Origin: Ridgeia piscesae
Lineage: Eukaryota; Annelida; Polychaeta; Sabellida; Siboglinidae
Direction of reading: 5' to 3'
Length of the DNA: 64,000 nucleotides
Assembly (NCBI GenBank): GCA_025642075.2
Contig: JAODUO010000573.1
Span: 62,001 to 126,000 of the forward strand
Shown: piece by piece, positions 52,601-58,600 of the stretch
Layout: every line of letters begins with the position of its first letter
Position numbering within the stretch: the stretch's first letter is position 1
Program-made: the position numbers and the translations under genes
Notes under the pieces: generated by a model
The model's input: only the letters and a program-made list of their open reading frames with translations
The model's database searches: none
Told to the model about the DNA's origin: nothing

Positions 52601-55600
52601 CCCAATATAAAAAATATGGCTGACAGATTCAGACTTGTTGATGTCAAACAGTTCCACATGCATGTCAGCCATTTTATAAACTTGATGGACCCGGTTGCTA
52701 AGCAACGTGTCACATGATGAATCCATCAATATAAAACCCAAGAAATCCCTAGTTGCCTTCCCCACTTACCAAGTCCTCCGTGCCCTTGCATACTCACTCC
52801 CTTCTGCATGGCAGCCCCCAGGTATTTCCCCATGGAGAAGCCCCCTGGTTTACACCCCCCAAGTAGGCCAGGCTGAGGCTTGCCAAGCACTGCAACATTC
52901 AATAAACACGTATCACCTTATATGTGGTCTTTACCATTTCATCTTAGGTAACACAGACATTGTAACATTTTAATCAAGTCAAGTCAAGAGTGCAGTAAAA
53001 ATACTATATTTTAACCAGTATTTTAACTGTTGCACTGACAATACGTGAACTGTGAAGACAATACATGAACTGTGAAGACAATACTGAACTGTGAAGACAA
53101 TACGTGAACTGTGAAGACAATACGTGAACTGTGAAGACAATACGTGAACTGTGAAGACAATACGTGAACTGTGAAGACAATACGTGAACTGTGAAGACAA
53201 TACGTGAACTGTGAAGACAATACGTGAACTGTGAAGACAATACGTGAACTGTGAAGACAATACGTGAACTGTGAAGACAATACGTGAACTGTGAAGACAA
53301 TACGTGAACTGTGAAGACAATACGTGAACTGTGAAGACAATACGTGAACTGTGAAGACAATACGTGAACTGTGAAGACAATACGTGAACTGTGAAGACAA
53401 TACGAATGTAGACAATCGTGAACTGTGGACAATACGTGAACTGTGAAGACATACATTAAAAACGTGAACTGTGAAGAAAATTTAGTGAACTGTGAAGACA
53501 ATACGTGAACTGTGAAGACAATACGTGAACTGTGAAGACAATACGTGAACTGTGAAGACAATACGTGAACTGTGAAGACAATACGTGAACTGTGAAGACA
53601 ATACGTGAACTGTGAAGACAATACGTGAACTGTGAAGACAATACGTGAACTGTGAAGACAATACGTGAACTGTGAAGACAATACGTGAACTGTGAAGACA
53701 ATACGTGAACTGTGAAGACAATACGTGAAAGTGAAGACAATACGTGAACTGTGAAGACAATACATGAACTGTGAAGTAGTGACTCTGCATCATCTGTAAA
53801 GAGAACTCTAAAACATAATTTTTTATTCTAACTTCTTAAATGACATGTTAGATTTGCGTCTTTTAGCCTTCTATATATTTATTTGTTTACTTATTAATTT
53901 TATTAGTCTGTTTATATGATACATTGATATGTAAAAATAATTTTATTTGTGTACGGTGAAAATACCCTAAGAGAAAAAGTTGCTGATTTTGTTTTAAAAA
54001 ACTGAAAAACTAACAGTTACCAATTTTTGGGTCTTGAGAACCCTAGGAGGCCTTAAATAGGTCAATTTAAAATAGTGATAGTATCCTACGAAATGACTAT
54101 GCAAAATTATAAATAGATCTTCAACGGTTTCTGAGATATGAGAGCTAATTGTAGATGGTGGACGGCGCACATAGGGTGATGCCATACGACCGTAGGACAT
54201 TTGGTCAAAAGTACAAAAAATGACAGATGGACAGGAAAACACAACTGAAGGTGACCTTGGGGAGTGAGTGGGGCTGTTAGTAGTCTGTGTATGCAGTTTT
54301 GTTGTCATCCCTTAATAAATAGCCATTAAATAACCTGTGAAATATACATACAGTGAACTCATCCAAATTAGTGGACTCGTCCTACCTTACCTACTCCCAC
54401 TCACAGTGGACTCACCCTACCCTACACTCCCCCACCATTGATAATGGACTCACCCTGCTGGGCGTACTGTTCGGCGGTGCGACTGTTACAGCTGGGGATC
54501 CACCCCGCGGTGACGCCCCTCTCCCCCATCGACTGGAGCACCTTCTGTCGCACCTCGTCACCATTCCAGATGACGTCATCCTCCCACTGCGTCTGTGTCA
54601 CCATGTGGTACGCCTCCTCCGGCAGGTGTGTCACTGACGGCGGTGACGCGTCACTGTCGTGGGGTGGATGGTCATCATCTGATGACACGTCAGCTTCCTC
54701 CTCCTTCGGCTGACAACAACGGGAAAGTGATGGACCGTGTAGACGTGGGCAGGTGATTCTAGTTTTTGTTTTTACTTTAAAATAAAAAACTTGTTTTTTC
54801 TTCATTTTTTAAATTACATACATTTTTTTTTTTAAATAATAACTGTATTTAAACACCATCAAATCTGGGGGTAATGCCCTGTTCAAGGGTGTGTAAAACA
54901 TAAATCTTAAACATAAAATCTTACATAAGAGAAATAATAAGTAAGTAAATTATGAGTTATGAACTAAAGGTTCATAAGACAAAATCCTAGTTTATTATAA
55001 AGTACCGTACGTAGTTATTTCCAGAGTGTAGCTGTGCTAACAATCTGAAATCAACTCGCTATTTCAATTCAATCTTCTGAAACTATACCCCTCTACCTTT
55101 TGTAAAAATCCAAACATATTTGTCTGAAATTACTTTTCCACCATAAATCTTCGGCGGTTCCGTGCTCCAATGACGACTTTTGTCTGTCCCTGTCTATGAT
55201 TACATCAAATGATTTTATGTGCTGCGCCTCTGAACTTCAATTTTCTAGCATACAGACTCTGTAGAAGGGTTGGATTGGCCATTGCAGTTACACATGTTAC
55301 CATCTCGACATTGTTTTCAGTTGCATCAGCTGAGACTCTTTCGCTCTCAAAATGTGTTCATCCCATCATAAACAAAGTACCTGCCTTCCCTCTCTCTACC
55401 CAGTGCATGTCTCACTACTGCTGTTGTTCACGCTGGATTCACTTTGAGATATATGATGAGTAACTACTCTTGCTGTGATATGTAAATTATATTTCCTAAC
55501 AACTGCTTTGACCTACTGCGTTTTTAATCTTATATAATTTTTAGAATTTATATTTATTTATCATATGATATACTTTCTTTATTAATCATTTTATCTCTTT

Positions 55601-58600
55601 AACAACACAAGAGAATTTCCCCATGAGAACAAATAAAGGTATTTTGATTAATTTGTTTGACTGATTGATGTCAAGGCATTTTCAATGGTCCAAAAAACTA
55701 TATATGCACTAGTGTATAGTGGCAGGCCATGACTGTTTATACGGCAAGGCAAACATGCATAAATATCTTCACAGCAGTGAAATTATCGAGTGTTGTTGCT
55801 GGGAGTGCAAAATAAGTATCCCATGATGCATCTGCAACATGTGCAAACCGTAACTGTTCTTGTCAGTGGCGAAGTAGCACAAGCAATCGGGAGTGCACCT
55901 TTTTCCGATTACTTGCACAGCTACACCACAAACAATCTGCGCAAAATTGCCATATGACATAAATATTATTACGCCGTAGTATTACTATATATGAACTTGT
56001 ACACGTTATTCCGTAACTGTTTACATGTACTGGTCATGTGACCCACCTGCTTCAGCTTGAAACCGTAGTCGAAGCCCTGACCAGTTTCATCCACTCCCAT
56101 CATGTCGTACCAGAGTTGGGCGGGCCCGTACCGCCACGCCGGGATCTCAGGCATCTGTTCCCCATCCTTCCCGTTCTCCTTGTTCTCAGCCGTCCCATCA
56201 TCCTCCTGGCGCAGGAACTCTTCCTACCAGGATAAGGAGACAGCAATGTCATGTGCGGAGGAAGTCATTTAAAAAATAATATTTTTTATTTCATACAATG
56301 CAACATCCATGACTGTTTGCGGCACTTCACAACGTATCACTATCAAAATATATAAACATTATAATTTTATACAATAAGAATACTAATATTTTAAAATAAA
56401 TAATACAAAATATGCGTATGTATATAAATAACTAAAATTAATGTAATATTAAATAACATAGCATTTCTAAAAAAATAAAGAAGTAAATAAATCAATAAAT
56501 AACCTATTGGTCATAACAAATATATAATAATAATTAATCTACCAAATAATTCCATATAACAATACAACAATACTGATAAAGGAATGCATATGTATGGTTA
56601 ATAAATAATTTAGTAACTTTTTTTAAAATGTTTGAATAATAATAATAATAATAATTACATAACAATTACAATTAAGCAGTGTATGTGCGGGTGTGCACAT
56701 ATGAAAATATGCGTTTATGTGTGTGACTGTGTACATGTGTGTAAGTTTGTGCGTTTTAGGCTATTATTTCTACTACTTTACATGGATTCACCTAGTCCAG
56801 AATGAAAATCAACATTTGCAGTGTTTAGAAGCCCTTGTTGGGCTGAGGTCTCACTTGCTTATGGACTCATTAAATCATTACTCCACTGACCGTATCATCC
56901 GGCATCAGTTCATCTGGCCGTGCTGGACGTCCAAGATTAAGCCGATACGGCCAGTAATCCTCCTCTTCAACTTCTTTGCTCTCCAGCTTGATACAGGTGT
57001 CGCCCTCTAGCAGTTGCTTGTCATCAACCCTGTTTGGTGACGTCGCCGATTCGGGTTCACTTTTTATTTTAGCGTCCGGCTTCGAATCTGTGCTCTTTCG
57101 GATGTCTGCGGACTTTCCATCTTCTTCTTCCGGTTTCTTCTTTTTCTTCCGCTTCCATACATGCGGAACGTGGATTGGCCGAAAGAGTTTCGAGAAACGC
57201 AAAACCTGCGGGACAAAGATAGTTCATTACACAGCGTGACAGCCAGGCCCTAGGAATACTCCATTCCCTATAGGACCATTTTGATTTCTCTCAGAAGTAT
57301 TCAGCCATTCTCCAAATATTTCACACCTAAATTTTAGTTTCATTTTAGTTTTATGTATTCTGCAGTAAATATTTATGGATATGGCACCACATAGATAAAC
57401 AAAGATAAACAAATATTACTTTAATTCACTTCATATAAACATATATGCCCGTTGACCTGGCAATTCTAACAAATTACGGTGGCACCAAATGGGTAGACTG
57501 AAAAGGTTTTCAACGCATGCTTTTGACAACTTACAGTATGATAACACTTTTGAACATTCATCTGCATTTATAACATATACGTCATGCTTTTTATTAATGT
57601 ATGACGTATCATCCTCTTAAACACAAGGTATAACATTGGCAACGATGAACACATGGTAAGTACAATAATAATGATTGACAGGTTTCATCGAGAAGAAGGA
57701 TATTACCATAAATTTACAAAATGCAAAGACCTATGTGACATAGCTGTATACATTTACTAGCTCTGCTAGAATGTATCACATTACCTTTCCTGGACGGAAC
57801 TCGGGAAACCATTCCCTAAGGTCTATGTTTTCGTACTCTTTTGGTAACATGGCCGCCAATGGCGTCTTCAGATTAGCCGCGTTCTCGTCACTCATCTCCG
57901 TCTTCACACACAGTGCACCAGAGGGCACCACCTGTTCACTTGTCATGTGACCACTCTGACTGAGCGATGACGCCAATTTGTCAGTCTCCTGTGATGGATC
58001 CGATTGGTTAGGGACCCAAGATGGCGGCGGCATCAGTTTTGTATCAGGCTGGATGTCCTCATCGTAATCGTCATGCTCAGTTCCTTCAGCACAAATGGCA
58101 AATTCCTTATTAGGATTGTATAGTTATTCACAGATATCCTTTTTTCAGATAAAACACAATATGACAATTAAGTGTCCTTTTTCTGATTTTTTTTAAAGGT
58201 ACTTTACAAGTTAATTAGAACAAGTCAGATTCTAAAAGATATTCACAAATCAAAAATACTGTATTTCTTTAAAAAACTACACCAAGTTAAAACTAGATGT
58301 TTCAGATAAATTACACTGTATGCAGGAATGCAGATGCAGTGATTTGAGAATTTCTGAAACAATGTTTTTGTTGAGAAAATGGCTGCAAACTTAAAAAAAA
58401 ATTATATCCTGATATCGTCATGCTTGATCCATGACTGACTAATTTACAGTTATGTAATTGTTATGAAATTATTACTATAGATGGTAAATGTACAATGCTG
58501 TCAAAATCTGGCCAAATATGGTAACCACTGTGAGTATTTTTCTACCAAAAAACACCAGCTGACCAGAAGTGTCTGGCCTTAAAATGACTCATTCAGATCA

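Noticed and set aside
53004..53765. 253-codon minus-strand frame reading [11 protein letters not shown]
   Set aside because: A product of the 20-bp minisatellite in intron 7.
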